From positions 15,772,411 through 15,836,410 of the forward strand of contig NC_049989.1 of the NCBI RefSeq assembly GCF_000003815.2: 64,000 nucleotides of DNA, read 5' to 3'. This DNA is from Branchiostoma floridae (lineage: Eukaryota > Chordata > Leptocardii > Amphioxiformes > Branchiostomatidae). The notes under the pieces were generated by a model, which was not told where the DNA came from, ran no database searches, and saw only the letters and a program-made list of their open reading frames with translations. Shown here piece by piece: positions 51,481 to 62,659 of this stretch (position 1 is its first letter; each line of letters opens with the position of its first letter). Position numbers and translations under genes: made by a program.

Positions 51481-52400
51481 TTATAATTAAATGCTTGGAG
51501 TTGGTTTATAAAATTTCGGCATTTATTATGCAAATTAGATCCCAATTTACAATTAATTGATATCAAATTGTATCAAGCATTACTTAAGCTATCAGCATAC
51601 CAAAAATCATGATGATCCTTTGATCCATTCTTGACTTATTCTCTTTCAAAGTCTTTAAATACACCTCTTACTCTCTTCCCTCTTTCTCAGTTACATATGT
51701 GACAACTTTGATGAAAGTACTATAACGTTAATGGAATGCAGTGGATTTATGAACTTTTCCTAATCAATTATGCAAATTAGCTGTTAACTTGCATAATAAG
51801 TATCACATTATATAAGTCTTCATTTAGGCTATCTACATGCCGAAAATCATGACGATCCGTCAACACGTTAATATTTTCTCATTAATTATGCAAATGAGAT
51901 CATCATTTGCATGATAAATATGTATTGACATTTCTCTCTTTCTCAGCTACATATGTGACAAGTTTTAAAGCCCTATCATGGAATGTAGTGGATTTATAAA
52001 ATATCCTCATTAATTATGCAAATTAGCTGTTGATTTGCATAATTGTTATCTCATTATGTAGGTCTTCACTTACGCTACCTACATACAAAGAAACATGATG
52101 ATCCGTCAACATGTTCATATTTTCTCACTAATTATGCAAATGAGGTCATCATTTGCATAATTGATATCTGTCGACATTTCTCTCCTTCCCAGCTACATAT
52201 GTGACAAGTTTGAAAGTCCTATCATGGAATGTAGTGGATTTATAATTTTTCCTCATTAATTATGCAAATTAGCTGCTGATTTGCATAATTAGTATACCAT
52301 TATGTAAGTCATCACTCATTCTATCTACATACCAAAAATCATGACGATCCGTCAACACGTTGTAGAGTTATTCTCATCCAAAGTTTGAAAGGAAACCGGC
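51481..52400. repeat. ~250-bp tandem array, about three units, octamer-like sites
   Basis: TACATATGTGACAA.TTT recurs at about 51691, 51947 and 52193. Each unit carries ATGGAATG.AGTGGATTTAT, several ATTATGCAAAT / ATTTGCAT sites and ATCATGA.GATCCGTCAAC. Non-coding. Downstream, 52400-52710 has two GCCGCTAGGGGGCCCA copies and ends with a small hairpin (ACCTTAGCCATTCTGGCAAA), typical of a repeat 3' end. Confidence 0.75.
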
Positions 52401-52932
52401 GCCTGCAGTTCCAAAAAAAGCCGCTAGGGGGCCCAAGCACTTACCCTCTGCCTCGAGGGCTATCTACCACTCAAAAATCATGATCACAGCATGTCCAGAA
52501 CACGAGATATCAAAAATTGAGGTTCTGCTGCAGTACCTTAGCAAGCCGCTAGGGGGCCCATTATCGAACTTGACCTTCGTTTTCCCGACCCCTACCCACC
52601 TACCAAATATTATCGGGATCCATCCAAGACTTCTTGAGTTATGCTGTTAACAGACAGACACACACACAGACTCACAAGCCCAAAACATAACCTTAGCCAT
52701 TCTGGCAAAGGTAAAAATAAGCAAAGAGATGAATTGGTTTTAGTGTTATCGCATGTTGTCGAATCTTTTGAAACTGTGCATCATGTGGGCACATACAATT
52801 TGTACGGGACGGGAAATTATTTATTTACTACGTCTAAACGACACCAGGTACGAGAGCCCGATCTGATATCCTTAAGGCGTCACTATATCTTGATCTATCT
52901 TCACTACATAATACATAATGCACAGTTCCTTG

Positions 52933-53187
52933 TACCCTGGGAGCAAGTCAGGATCGGGCAGCTAGGACAGTTTATTCGGTGGCCCAAGACAGTCAGGCCC
53001 GCCGATCTCCTATTAACGCCCCGGGGAGTTTAAGCCCGATGAGGTCCACTTGCCCTTTTCCAAAGGGTAGCGATAACTCCTTCAGGCTTAAACTCCCCGG
53101 AGCGCTAATTTGAGATCGGCGGACTGACTGCCTTGGCTCCCCGAACAAAACTCGCTAGCTACCCGGTCCTGTGTGGTTCCCAGGGTA
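52933..53187. mobile_element. inverted-repeat MITE (TACCCTGGGA ends)
   Basis: Left TACCCTGGGAGCAAGTCAGG, GCCGATCTCCTATTAACGCC then CCGGGGAGTTTAAGCCC; right GGGCTTAAACTCCCCGG-type arm, CGCTAATTTGAGATCGGCGG and GGTTCCCAGGGTA. AGTTCC flanks both sides (52924-52929, 53188-53193). Non-coding. Confidence 0.8.
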
Positions 53188-53329
53188 AGTTCCATGCTGT
53201 CAACTTGGACCGACTTGTGTATGTCCAAGGTAAGACTGATGAAGCTCTGCTGACTAGGATTCCTGTCGCCACGTACACTCATGCTAATTCAAAGCTTACA
53301 TTTGTACATGATTTGATACAATGAAAAGC

Positions 53330-53485
53330 TCCATCTTGGTTGATATTTTACACACTTGAAGATAAAGTTCTTGTTACACAACCACAAGGTACGGCGGCTT
53401 TGAAAAGGTGTCCTTTGACACCGGTTCCGCCATACCATCCATTGTCATTGTATGTGGAGAATCCAAATAAATAAATAGATAAACA
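53330..53485 (+). repeat. probable retroelement 3' end
   Basis: Unique-looking sequence ending in AATCCAAATAAATAAATAGA. The AAATAA-type tail is typical of LINE 3' ends. No RT seen upstream. Confidence 0.35.
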
Positions 53486-53995
53486 ACTATTGATAATATT
53501 CTCTTAACAAAATTTCGGCTAATGTTACTAACGTTTATCGGGCATGATGAACTTAATGCCGTGGGTTGATCTGCTTTGAGAACATACTTACCTTCAGGTT
53601 TATCTAAACTTACCTTTTAAGCTGGTTAGAATATCTTTGTCATGGGCTTCTGTGCTTTCTTGTTGCAGTTGTGCCTCTCAGATGCGAGCGAGTGTGGCTG
53701 TTACGCAGCGGAACAAAAATTTGATAAGTCTAACTTACACGGGCGTGTTGATTGTCTGAAGCTGACGCAATAAGTAGCATACGTTTACTCCAATGAATAT
53801 TTCAAAAACTATTGTAAACATCTTGTACTGTACAATATACATATAATCTTCAACAGTAATATCATGCAAAACCATCCACAGCTTCTTGAGTAATGTGCTA
53901 ATGATCTGTAAATGATTTTTTTAATTAGATGAAAACGATTATTTTCTAATAACTACAGCTCAACAACTGGCGCAAACGTGAGTACGCACACTTGC

Positions 53996-53996
53996 G

Positions 53997-54065
<69 letters not shown>

Positions 54066-54102
54066 ACAAACACACACACACACAGACACACACACACACA
54101 CG
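53996..54102. repeat. (CA)n microsatellite
   Basis: About 100 bp of CA repeats with a few AA and GA interruptions, flanked by GCGC-containing sequence. Confidence 0.97.
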
Positions 54103-54223
54103 TGCGCGTTGCTGCAACCGCTACTCAATCAGATCAAGAAAAACATGAATTTCATGTTTACTTTCAATATCTGATTGAGTTACAATCAAAGTTGGAACAA
54201 CACAAAGGGCTTTTTTATCAATA

Positions 54224-54390
54224 GTGTTGGGACTTCTATATCTATTTGACTATTACAGTCATGTAGAGCTGGACGCGCTCGGTGTCTTCACTCTAAGAAT
54301 TCGATGTATCATTTGAAGTGGTACACAAAATGGTTACAAGGTGGAGCCTTTGAAAATGAGATACAATTTCTCTTGTGGCTGTCGGCAACT
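54224..54390 (-). repeat. LINE 3' fragment
   Basis: GTTGGGACTTCTATATCTAT, TTGACTATTACAGTCATGTA then GAGCT matches the 3' flank (59552-59605) of the minus-strand LINE remnant. AATGAGATACAATTTCTCTT corresponds to its coding tail. Confidence 0.6.
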
Positions 54391-55600
54391 TCAGCAAGTC
54401 TTACTGATCGTTTCGTGTTGATTGTCTGAAGCTAGCTGTTTTTATTTGAATATGGAGGCTGTTTACTCCATTTTGTTCTCACTGACATTTTCATGGCACC
54501 ATTTGTATTTCCCACATCATCCTAATGTCTTGGCTTTCGGTTTTTCAAGGAAAACAACGGAGCGATCTCGCGAGAAAAGTCGAGACCGGCATTTTTTTGT
54601 GATAGACTCAAATTGCATCACATGAACCAACAACTCCATATTTTAAACAATGAATTTCAAAGTTTATGTCAATTGATAGAACATATACATCTGTCAAAAA
54701 TAACTTTGGACGGCAATGACTCTTCATTTCTAGCTAGGTGCCTACATAAGAGCATTTGGAGTCCATGTGTATACTAACTGGTATGTGTGTGATAATGTTT
54801 GTCGCTTGTCTAATCAGAAAAAAATGAAGCGATAAATAAAAAAACAAGAAATCTAATAGGTGGGTGTATACTTAGCATACATGAGAATAGAAAGAGCTGG
54901 ATTTGTTTTCAAGCGTTATCACCATCTTTAGTATTTTCACACTGAGTTGTGGTCCGTGCGGACACATATATTCTGACTTTGATTACATTTAATTTTTGTT
55001 TTATTTCATACCCAGCAGTTTTTTTGCTTTGTGTCCAAAGAACAGAAACTTATTGTTTTCACTACGACTAGCATATAGAAATAAATAGAGCCAGTTGGCC
55101 ATTATCCAACTTTTTTGAGCGTAAAATTCGCGGTCAGTGCCATGATCTCATGATCAAAGCAGGGGTTTCATCGGGTAGGTCAGTCATTTGAAAGAAAGTA
55201 ACCTCTTTTTTTACACATTGTCATGGAAGCATAATCTTTTCCCACCAACTTTTTCATCTGCCTTTATTGATCATCAGGACATGATACGCAGGGTGATATG
55301 ATTTCTGAAAATACTTACCTTGGAAGGTGGTCACTATACGTGTTTGCACTTTCTTACTGGGCAATGAAATCATGAAGAAGTGTCCTCAGTCTTCTTGTTT
55401 CAGTTGCGCCTCCCGGCCAGATGAGCTCTCTGTGTAGCTGGTACGCTATGGATTGTGACAAACAATGTTTGATTAGTCTTACTTACATGGGCGTGTTGAT
55501 TGCCTGACGTTGACGTCACTGGTAACACAAAGGTGCTCGAATGAACGGCTAGAAAACGCCGCCTGTTGAGAAATCGACCAACTGCAACCTCTGACTGTAT

Positions 55601-57560
55601 AGGCAACAAAAAGTACATTTCTATGGTATTTACCTGGGTCACTTTCCATGCATTTAGAAAATACAATTGCAACTTGGATGCCGGACCACATCCAATGAAT
55701 AGTTCACTTCAAAACTTTCAATTATGATTTTAAAGCCAAGGCTTGTTGGGAAGCATTGTTTAACACTTGACAAAAATGACACTATCCCAGGTTATTGCAA
55801 TGAACCAAGCCTACATTAAGTGACGTCGTGATATGTAAAAATGACTATATGCTATAACCAGGTCAGTACGCGAAGACCTTTTGTGCTTAATCCAATCAGA
55901 TTGTCGCCGGCGAGTTTGACAGTAAAATTTCTGTGTCTTCCACCAATCTATGACTCCTGAAATGTATCTTTGTTTGGCAGTTTGATACTTTTTATTGGTC
56001 AAAGTCCGAACGTTCGTAACTTGAACCAAAGAAAGGACAATGCTACCGTTTACACTGAATCAGGTGCTGTTACCTGATACAATTAAAACCGTTCCAACTC
56101 CCCAAAACAAATTGCGTCATAGACAATTTAAGGTATGAGTCATGATCACAAGATCAGCGCGTGCACCATTCTTCTCTCTTCGGCTCTTTTCGTCTCGGGA
56201 GACGGTTACGCACAGACATAGGGGTGTCCATAGATTTTTACGGGGAAACACCCCCAGTTCGTACATTTAGTTTGATCTGCATCGTCCAATACATGGAAAG
56301 AACACCCCTCTACTCTCTGTAGTGGTTTAGTCCCAGACAGATATAAGCTCACTGTCAAAAGACTTGGTGTCAGGTGATCACCTGACACCAAGTCACGCTG
56401 TACATTTTAGCAGTCCCCAGGTGCAATTCTGTACTTCTAAAGAACAGATTCAGAGGTAGAACCACCTTCAACTGGCTGAGGACATCTCGTTTTCTATTTG
56501 GTAGTAGAGAAAGGTGAGTCAAACAGTGGTGTTGAACTTCTGAAATGTTTGAAACAACAATGGGGACTCCTTTCGGGGTTACAGTTTCAGTCAAAGGCAA
56601 TAAGAAAGGTGGAAAGAACAGACAAGGTGAGGACCGACTTAACATAAAGTGGGTGAGGCACAACCCCCTTGTCACTGTTCGTATGATTGTTGAGGAAAAG
56701 AAAGAAGGAAGATTCCTGAAAAGGTGACTATTTCTCGTTCTAACCAATGTACGCTTAAGCTGAAATGTCTGCAGATTCTGAAACACGACACTAGCAGGTA
56801 GTCGGTAAACGCACCTTTAGTAAACAGAAGCCTGGGTGCATGGCAAAAACAAACAGGACTACATTCTGTCGCACAGAGCCATGTTTTGTATAATTGAAAC
56901 ATCTATGACTATGCTTGTTCTTTGCCTTTGATCTACAACTCTATACGATCAAAACACTAAACATGCGTCTATCAGTACACTTGAAGTTACATTCTTAATT
57001 AACGTTAGATACAAATCTAAATGACTTATTTTTAAGGCGTTGCCTATAATTCACCCCTTTCTTGAAGTGATAACTGTTACATCAACGCAACAGGAGTGAG
57101 GTAACATTGTAAGCAGCCAGCTTGCTATTATTCAAAGATAATACTGATATCTGTACCACAACGGATCTCTGTTCTGGCAGGATGGCGAGAAGAACGTTGT
57201 GCACATAGCTGTTCAAGTCGAGACGTCATCCCTGCCATTTATTACCATCAGAAGCATTAATTTGATTAATAGTTTTTCTAATAGTTGAGGCATTAAAAAT
57301 TATTAAATCCACACCATACAGGCATTTATTTTCGATTCTTTCCGACATTGGACTCTCTACCTCCATACCCCCCCCCCCCCCACACACACACACACGGCTT
57401 TAGTTTAATAAGGTCCGAAACGTAAGTGCCCCAGGAGTTACTGTTTCTGAATAAGGTCTGAAATATCGATGTTTTACATCGTATAGGCAGCTTTACCGTT
57501 AGTGCAATGTGGTTTTGAGTCACCGCGACAAATAATTTTTACAAATATCTGTATACAACA
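55601..57560. other. upstream flank of XK-related gene, no gene seen
   Basis: Contains a perfect 34-bp palindrome at 56361-56394 and a short C-tract/CA microsatellite at 57369-57395. Open frames in 56370-56900 have no recognisable domains. Confidence 0.4.
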
Positions 57561-57569
57561 AAACTTAGC

Positions 57570-58772
57570 TTGTACATGAACTATGTTACATGGGCCAGGA
57601 TAAGTTACTTATTTACATTTGTCTGCCCGTCACAGAAAACGTCATTTAAGGGACCATTGACGTGGCTGTTCCGTAAGACCATGGAAAGGACTGCTCAAGA
57701 AACCATGGACATGACTGCTGAAGATACCATGGACGGAGTTGTAACTCCACAAGCGCCCACCAGAGTCTGGAATCGCCTCCTGTCCGTCTGGCACTCCAAA
57801 CCGGTGCAGATCCAACTTTTGCGGATTACCTTAATCTTGTATATGACAGGTCTTGTCATGGACATCGTGCTGGCAACACGTTACTACTACAGTGGGGATT
57901 TTCATTGGTTTGGCTGGACACTGGGGTTTATGCTTGCACCATCAATTGTGATGAGTGTTCGTTCAGGACTTGGCATTGAAACTGTAGAGAATAACGTGAG
58001 TAGGTGTGACAGTTTTTTGTTATACATTCTGCAGTTGGCTATGCCATTAAGGTATTTTGACATCCTCCAAATGTTATCTAGTGACAATAGACAAGTGGAC
58101 GACAGTCGCATGTTAAGGCTCTGTCATGCACACCTTGTGATAGCCATGTTGAAAGGCATGCCGCAACTGATTCTAAAGATCTACATCATTGGCTCCAGCC
58201 AAGAAGAGGTCACTGTCCTGGAGGTCATCTCCATGGTGATATCACTACTGGCAGCTGCCAAGGCTGCAGTCACATTTATGTACTATGACAGGGGACATGA
58301 CAATGATGTGCAAAGTAACCATCAATTTGTTATCGTATTAATCATTTGGAAAATAGTTGAACTGAGCGTCCGTGCACTGATTATAGGCCTGTGTCTATCG
58401 GCTGTCATACAGATCCCCATCGTTGTTATTGGCTTACACTGGCTGGCGATGGTATTTTCCCTCAAATTCACCATAGAAGACTATAAAGATGTCATTGAGG
58501 GTGGTTTGTATTTAGCCATAGGTACATTTAGCACAACATTTTATTGGAAATATACAAATATGCTTGTATCAAACTCAGTCTTCACACTTGTGGGTAACTG
58601 GCTAATGGGGATTACCTGGAACGCATGGCGCTTAGCTAAATTCCAGTGGGATTGGTATATTGTATTGTATATTGTATCAACCACGGTTCTCATACCTGCA
58701 GGCTCAATCTTATCGTGTGTGCTTCTTGATGCCGCTGCAGATTTAAGATTTCCAGGATGTTCATGGCCGTAG
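57570..58772 (+). CDS. XK-related (XKR) family membrane protein
   Basis: 400-residue frame; conventional start probably M38 at 57681, because a splice acceptor (GCCCGTCACAG, ending about 57636) falls inside the upstream part. About eight to ten hydrophobic segments (roughly residues 84-103, 114-130, 147-166, 186-207, 215-237, 251-298, 311-325, 337-350, 362-386). The HLVIAMLKGMPQLILKIYII segment matches the XK-family signature (PQL.L..Y), followed by a long LLAAAKAAVTF helix as in that family. XKR proteins are plasma-membrane proteins, several being caspase-activated phospholipid scramblases (XKR4/8/9) partnering basigin or neuroplastin. No caspase site is visible here. The final codons SWP-stop derive from a MITE; without it the frame would end after SPFR. 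Family assignment is by motif and topology. Confidence 0.75.
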   Translation: MYMNYVTWARISYLFTFVCPSQKTSFKGPLTWLFRKTMERTAQETMDMTAEDTMDGVVTPQAPTRVWNRLLSVWHSKPVQIQLLRITLILYMTGLVMDIVLATRYYYSGDFHWFGWTLGFMLAPSIVMSVRSGLGIETVENNVSRCDSFLLYILQLAMPLRYFDILQMLSSDNRQVDDSRMLRLCHAHLVIAMLKGMPQLILKIYIIGSSQEEVTVLEVISMVISLLAAAKAAVTFMYYDRGHDNDVQSNHQFVIVLIIWKIVELSVRALIIGLCLSAVIQIPIVVIGLHWLAMVFSLKFTIEDYKDVIEGGLYLAIGTFSTTFYWKYTNMLVSNSVFTLVGNWLMGITWNAWRLAKFQWDWYIVLYIVSTTVLIPAGSILSCVLLDAAADLRFPGCSWP

Positions 58773-59319
58773 CCAGGATTTTGGTTGGGGGGGTTCTTTT
58801 TAGTAATTGTGGGACCATCGAGCGCCGCAGGCGCGAGACTCACGCCGAAGGCGTGAGCTGCCTAGGGGGGTCCGGGGGCATGCTCCCCCGGAAAAATTGA
58901 AATTTTGACCCTCTGAAACGTCATTTCCTGCATTTTGACGGGCAAAAATCGCTTGCGAAGTTTAATGGAATTTCTATTAAAGGACAAGGCTTTTGCGGAA
59001 GTCTTTGAGGCCAACTCCCTCGACATATTTTCACCATGTCCGACACCAAAGGCGCGAGGGGTCGCAATGGAGGTCCGGGGAAATTTTGAAATCTGGACCC
59101 TCTGAAAAGCCATTTCCTGCACTTTCTGGGGCAAATTTTGCTGATAGACTCACTAAGATTGACTGAAATGTCTATCAGGAAAAAATTGCAAATAAGTAAT
59201 GCCTTTGAAAAAAAAAATCTTGGACATGAAAAAGTGGACCTTCAAGCCTGAAAAAGTGGACCTTTTGAGCGTGTGGGGGGGTTCTTCCGAACCCCCCGAA
59301 CCCCCCTGGCTACGGGCAT
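58763..59319 (-). mobile_element. hAT-like MITE, copy C, at the 3' end of the XK-related gene
   Basis: Ends ATGGCCGTAGCCAGG and CCTGGCTACGGGCAT. GATGTTC is duplicated on both sides (58756-58762 and 59320-59326). The interior (reverse strand) matches copies A and B: GGGAGCATGCCCCCGG, CAGAGGGTCAAAATTTC, AAATGCAGGAAATG. It also has an internal duplication (58890-58945 vs 59070-59125). Confidence 0.85.
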
Positions 59320-59551
59320 GATGTTCTCCTTTCAGATAGTGATGTCGCTTGTGACAAAATCAATTGTATTTTTTTTCTTGATTGAAAACACATAACAAAG
59401 ACAATGTGGCGCTGCACTCAAGTTATATCAACTAATTTTAACAAAATACAAATAAATTAATTAACTTAGGTAAGTCCCACCGCCCCAAGTCATACAGTAG
59501 TACCAATTAGCCTAATTAAGTACATATGAAAAGGAAAATTAACAAAAGTAG

Positions 59552-60111
59552 AGTTGGGACTTCTATATCTACTTGACTGATACAGTCATGTAGAGCTAGA
59601 AGCGCTTAGCCTCAATGTAAGTTTGAGTGAGTTCCATCGTTTTGAAATTGTAACGTTACACAGAAGGTACCAACGTGGCACCTCTGAGAATAAGATGTAA
59701 TTTGGCATTGTCTGACAAATCATTAAGGTAAACTCGATGACCAAGTGAATCTGCAAGATTGCCGAAAAATCCCGATCTCTGATGAATATATAATGGACAA
59801 TGAAGTATAAAGTGTAAGACAGATTCGCAACGACACCCACGTCTACAGGAGGCACTGGGAGACAGTCCTCGGATGAACAAACTTTGATTAAGAGCATGCG
59901 CACAGGTGACGATGCGAAGCCGGAGAAGAAGAGCGAAGGTGTAACGAGGGCCACAATCGTAGTGTGGGGGACAAATGGGACGTACTAATTTAATTAGGTA
60001 TTTCCGAAACAACGAGTAACGTAAGGAACGAACATCAAGGTCCAAATCGTTCAAAGATAAGGAACGAACATCAAGGTCCAAATCAGTCAAAGTTGATTGT
60101 AATATTTCCAC
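59552..60111 (-). pseudogene. LINE reverse-transcriptase C-terminal remnant
   Basis: The minus-strand frame contains YTFALLLRLRIVTCAHALNQ, SLFIRGLSPSASCRRGCRCE and SVLHFILHCPLYIHQRSGFF, the C-terminal region after RT with a C...C..E...H...C zinc-knuckle-like pattern. The amino end carries a short duplication (LDLDVRSL twice). 3' end near 59552; a related 3' fragment is at 54224-54390. Confidence 0.65.
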
Positions 60112-61040
60112 ACGAATGCTGTCTATCCGTATATACTATGTAACTAGTGGTAATTATAATTTTCAAAGATTGAGGCATCATGGATGTAGACTTGAAACCA
60201 AATAAGATATTGTGTTTAATTCTGGTGAATATAACGGAGGGTCCCCTAACTCATACGGCACCATAACTTAGAACGAGTTTTAGATTCTACTTGTCTTATT
60301 ATGCAGAAGTGAGCCGTGTTTGCTTTTATCTACTGTGCTGAATATTGGTGCAATACGGTGTCGAACTTGTAAATTTACGTTCTAAGTTATGGGACCCCCG
60401 TTATACATGTACACGTGACCCTCTTACCACACCTTGCTTTAAGTTTGTACTGAATGAGAAATAAAGTTACATAATATCATGCAAGTTGTTTGGGAATACA
60501 TTATTCAATGTAATTCATTCTTATCAATTAGTAATGCAAAAAACTACCTCATGATTTCATTCATTCCTTCATTCTTTGCTTTTTTCATCAGGAAAATTGA
60601 GTGACTCAGATAGCCTGAGTATCATGGCTAAGAGTGAGAACCATCCTTGGTATATCTGACTATATCTGAGATATTTTTTGTTTGTTTTACAAAAATTTCC
60701 CTGGACGAACATCATGTCCCTCTGTTACACATCTTTATCAAAGTTCACAGAAAGAAACATATTGAAAGAGTCTGAGTTAAAAGAATTTAACGTTAAGTAC
60801 AAAATACGGAAGTAAATACGGCCTGCCCGAAGTTGTGTTGGGAACCAAACATTATTTGAAGTAATTAGTTTTAAACTAGCGGCAAAATCGAGCATTGCAA
60901 GTATAGTTCAACTCCCATGTATTTACAGATTGCCATACATTGTACCTGTTACAGTTGTCGCGCAATAAAGTTCTTCTTCTGTTAAAACATGCAATGCTCG
61001 TTTTTGCCGCTAGATGGTGTCAATTACGGTACCCACAATT
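60112..61040. other. intergenic, no gene seen
   Basis: Contains an inverted pair GAGGGTCCCCTAACTCATAC / ACGTTCTAAGTTATGGGACC (60237-60405), probably a small inverted-repeat element. Nothing coding seen. Confidence 0.45.
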
Positions 61041-61045
61041 CATTT

Positions 61046-61062
61046 TCAAAATGGCAGCGCCC
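61046..61062 (+). promoter_or_regulatory. YY1-like AAAATGGCAGCG motif upstream of MRPS34
   Basis: AAAATGGCAGCGCCCATG lies about 130 bp before the start codon. AA.ATGGC.GC motifs near transcription starts are common in housekeeping and mitochondrial ribosomal genes. Inference. Confidence 0.35.
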
Positions 61063-61182
61063 ATGTCGTGATCCGAGGCGTGAACTTGGAATACCTCTTA
61101 CCAAAGCTCTCGGCCTTCTTCACAACATTTGGGGCCTGTGTCGCATTCTAACAACGCGTTGTGACAAGATAAGACATCCAAT

Positions 61183-61845
61183 ATGCCGCGAACACCGTTC
61201 TATGAGGATTATATGGGGATAAGGAAGATGGCCCAGCGTATCCTGAAGGAGCGAGAAGCGGCCTTCCAAGCCCTCCCCGACAGAGAGAAGGCGCGTCTCC
61301 GGCCAAGGATTCTTCCCATTCCCGTCCAAGAGGCTGTGAAGAGAGGAGAGAAGCGGCTTTTTGAGGTTCTGAGGGACGAGGCGGACTGGGGAGTCGGGAA
61401 ACTGGTGACCCGCGTGCTGTGGCAGACGCGTTACCCAGAACCTTGCTTCTGGAGGCTCACCAGGGTCGCTCCAGACGAGCTTGCGGAAAATCGCGACTTC
61501 GGAGAGGCTTGGGGGATTCGGACATGGCGGGGGATCTACGAGAACGCCGAACGACAAATCCTCGACGCCAACACGACACACGGCTGGTGGATTGTGCCTC
61601 CTGAGAAGGAAGAAGAGTTCTGTACCATCCCCGAGGACTCGACCTACGCGGAAGAGCGAAAGGTTCCCTACGAAGTGCCGGTACCTCCGCTACTGAGGGC
61701 GATGATTTTGGCGGAGCGGGAGAGAAAGGGTGAAGATCTGACTGAACCTATGATGCCCATAACTGTGGCTACAGGACCCCGTCACAGGGCCTCACAAGTG
61801 TCATGGGAAGAGTACAAGCAGTGGTTGAAGGAGAAGAATATTTAG
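61183..61845 (+). CDS. MRPS34: mitochondrial small ribosomal subunit protein mS34
   Basis: 220 residues, close to the human protein (about 218). Matching segments: KRLFEVL (58-64), GVGKLVTR (70-77), EPCFWRLTRV (86-95), FGEAWGIRTWRG (106-117), WWIVPPEKEEEF (135-146) and PPLLRAMILAERERKGED (168-185). mS34 is a metazoan-type component of the mitochondrial 28S subunit needed for its stability. An in-frame stop eight codons upstream of ATG 61183 supports this start. There are no introns in the coding region and codons are GC-rich compared with flanking DNA. AATAAA near 61973-61980 is the likely poly(A) signal. The hydrophilic N-terminus has no obvious strong presequence. Confidence 0.92.
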   Translation: MPRTPFYEDYMGIRKMAQRILKEREAAFQALPDREKARLRPRILPIPVQEAVKRGEKRLFEVLRDEADWGVGKLVTRVLWQTRYPEPCFWRLTRVAPDELAENRDFGEAWGIRTWRGIYENAERQILDANTTHGWWIVPPEKEEEFCTIPEDSTYAEERKVPYEVPVPPLLRAMILAERERKGEDLTEPMMPITVATGPRHRASQVSWEEYKQWLKEKNI

Positions 61846-61972
61846 TAGATAAAATCTTGGATTTAGATATTCTAGGAAAGATTTCGATTATGACACTTGT
61901 AAGCCCAACACTAACAGTGGAAAGTACCACAAAGTGGTTATACAGTAACAATGCATTATGTTTTGCTGTCAA

Positions 61973-61980
61973 AATAAAAT
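61973..61980 (+). terminator. poly(A) signal of MRPS34
   Basis: Overlapping AAAATAAAATAAAC about 130 bp after the stop codon. Confidence 0.6.
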
Positions 61981-62241
61981 AAACTTGAAAATGATGCAGT
62001 AGTACTGTTTTGTCTGGCACAAATTGTTTGAACAAAGAGTTCTTTCATTAAACATGTTATGGTTGCATATCAACTTGTTGGTGTTTGTTTCTTTAAAAAG
62101 CGCTTACTTATTTTATGATGAGTAGTAGGTTACTACGATTCAGGTTATCTCTGCCATTCATTTCTCCAGAAATCTAGAACAATGCATAAGCTTCTTGGTC
62201 CATGCTGTTGTCATGTCTCTGCCCCTAATACTGGCTTATTA

Positions 62242-62650
62242 CAGCCTGGGTACCATCCGGAAAGTAGTTCGCTCCGGCGTTCATTATATGCTATATACAG
62301 TCGCTTCTAGCTCTGACATTCATTATACACTATATACTGTTGCTTCTCTGTGTTTCCGTCTGGGAACGCGGAGCATCTAAATGTCTGGAGTCGTCCAAAT
62401 TTTGGACGCAGGTGCTGATTGGTCCCTACATATGAGCGAATTATGGAATGGGTTCAAGCGATCATTCGAACCGGTGTTTCAACACCAGACAAGCCCTCTG
62501 CCCGCTCGTGGGAGGCCTGTTGTCATCGAAGAAACGCTCTAGAACCCATTCCTACATTCGCTCATTAACTGACATTACCACCAAATGGTTTGAATGCGCA
62601 AGTCTCCAGACGGATAGCAGAACTACTATCCAGATATGGTACCCAGGCTA
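62242..62650. mobile_element. 409-bp inverted-repeat MITE with 9-bp target duplication
   Basis: CAGCCTGGGTACCATCCGGA at the left; CCAGATATGGTACCCAGGCT then A at the right. GGCTTATTA flanks both ends (62233-62241 and 62651-62659). Non-coding. Confidence 0.85.
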
Positions 62651-62659
62651 GGCTTATTA

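Larger units (their letters stand above)
53550..55600. repeat. locally duplicated non-coding segment
   Basis: 53630-53780 (CTTCTGTGCTTTCTTGTTGC ... GGGCGTGTTGATTGTCTGAA) is similar to 55365-55520 (GTCCTCAGTCTTCTTGTTTC ... GGGCGTGTTGATTGCCTGAC), and weaker copies are at 54405 and 51150. The putative shared frame is broken by stops in one copy, so it is not an exon pair. Confidence 0.5.

Noticed and set aside
51481-52400. CRISPR-like repeat array
   Set aside because: Units are ~250 bp, diverged and without unique spacers, in a eukaryotic context.
53946-54174. Open frames with CVCV or THTH repeats
   Set aside because: Translation of a CA dinucleotide microsatellite.
53630-55520. Possible duplicated exons after TTGTTGCAG / TTGTTTCAG
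   Set aside because: The aligned frame has stops in the second copy and no donor in phase; better explained as a duplicated repeat.
56370-56902. 138-aa and 76-aa minus-strand frames
   Set aside because: No domain, no splice logic, low-complexity hydrophobic and Ser-rich composition.
61120-61581. 153-aa minus-strand frame
   Set aside because: Antisense of MRPS34, whose plus-strand protein is clearly conserved.
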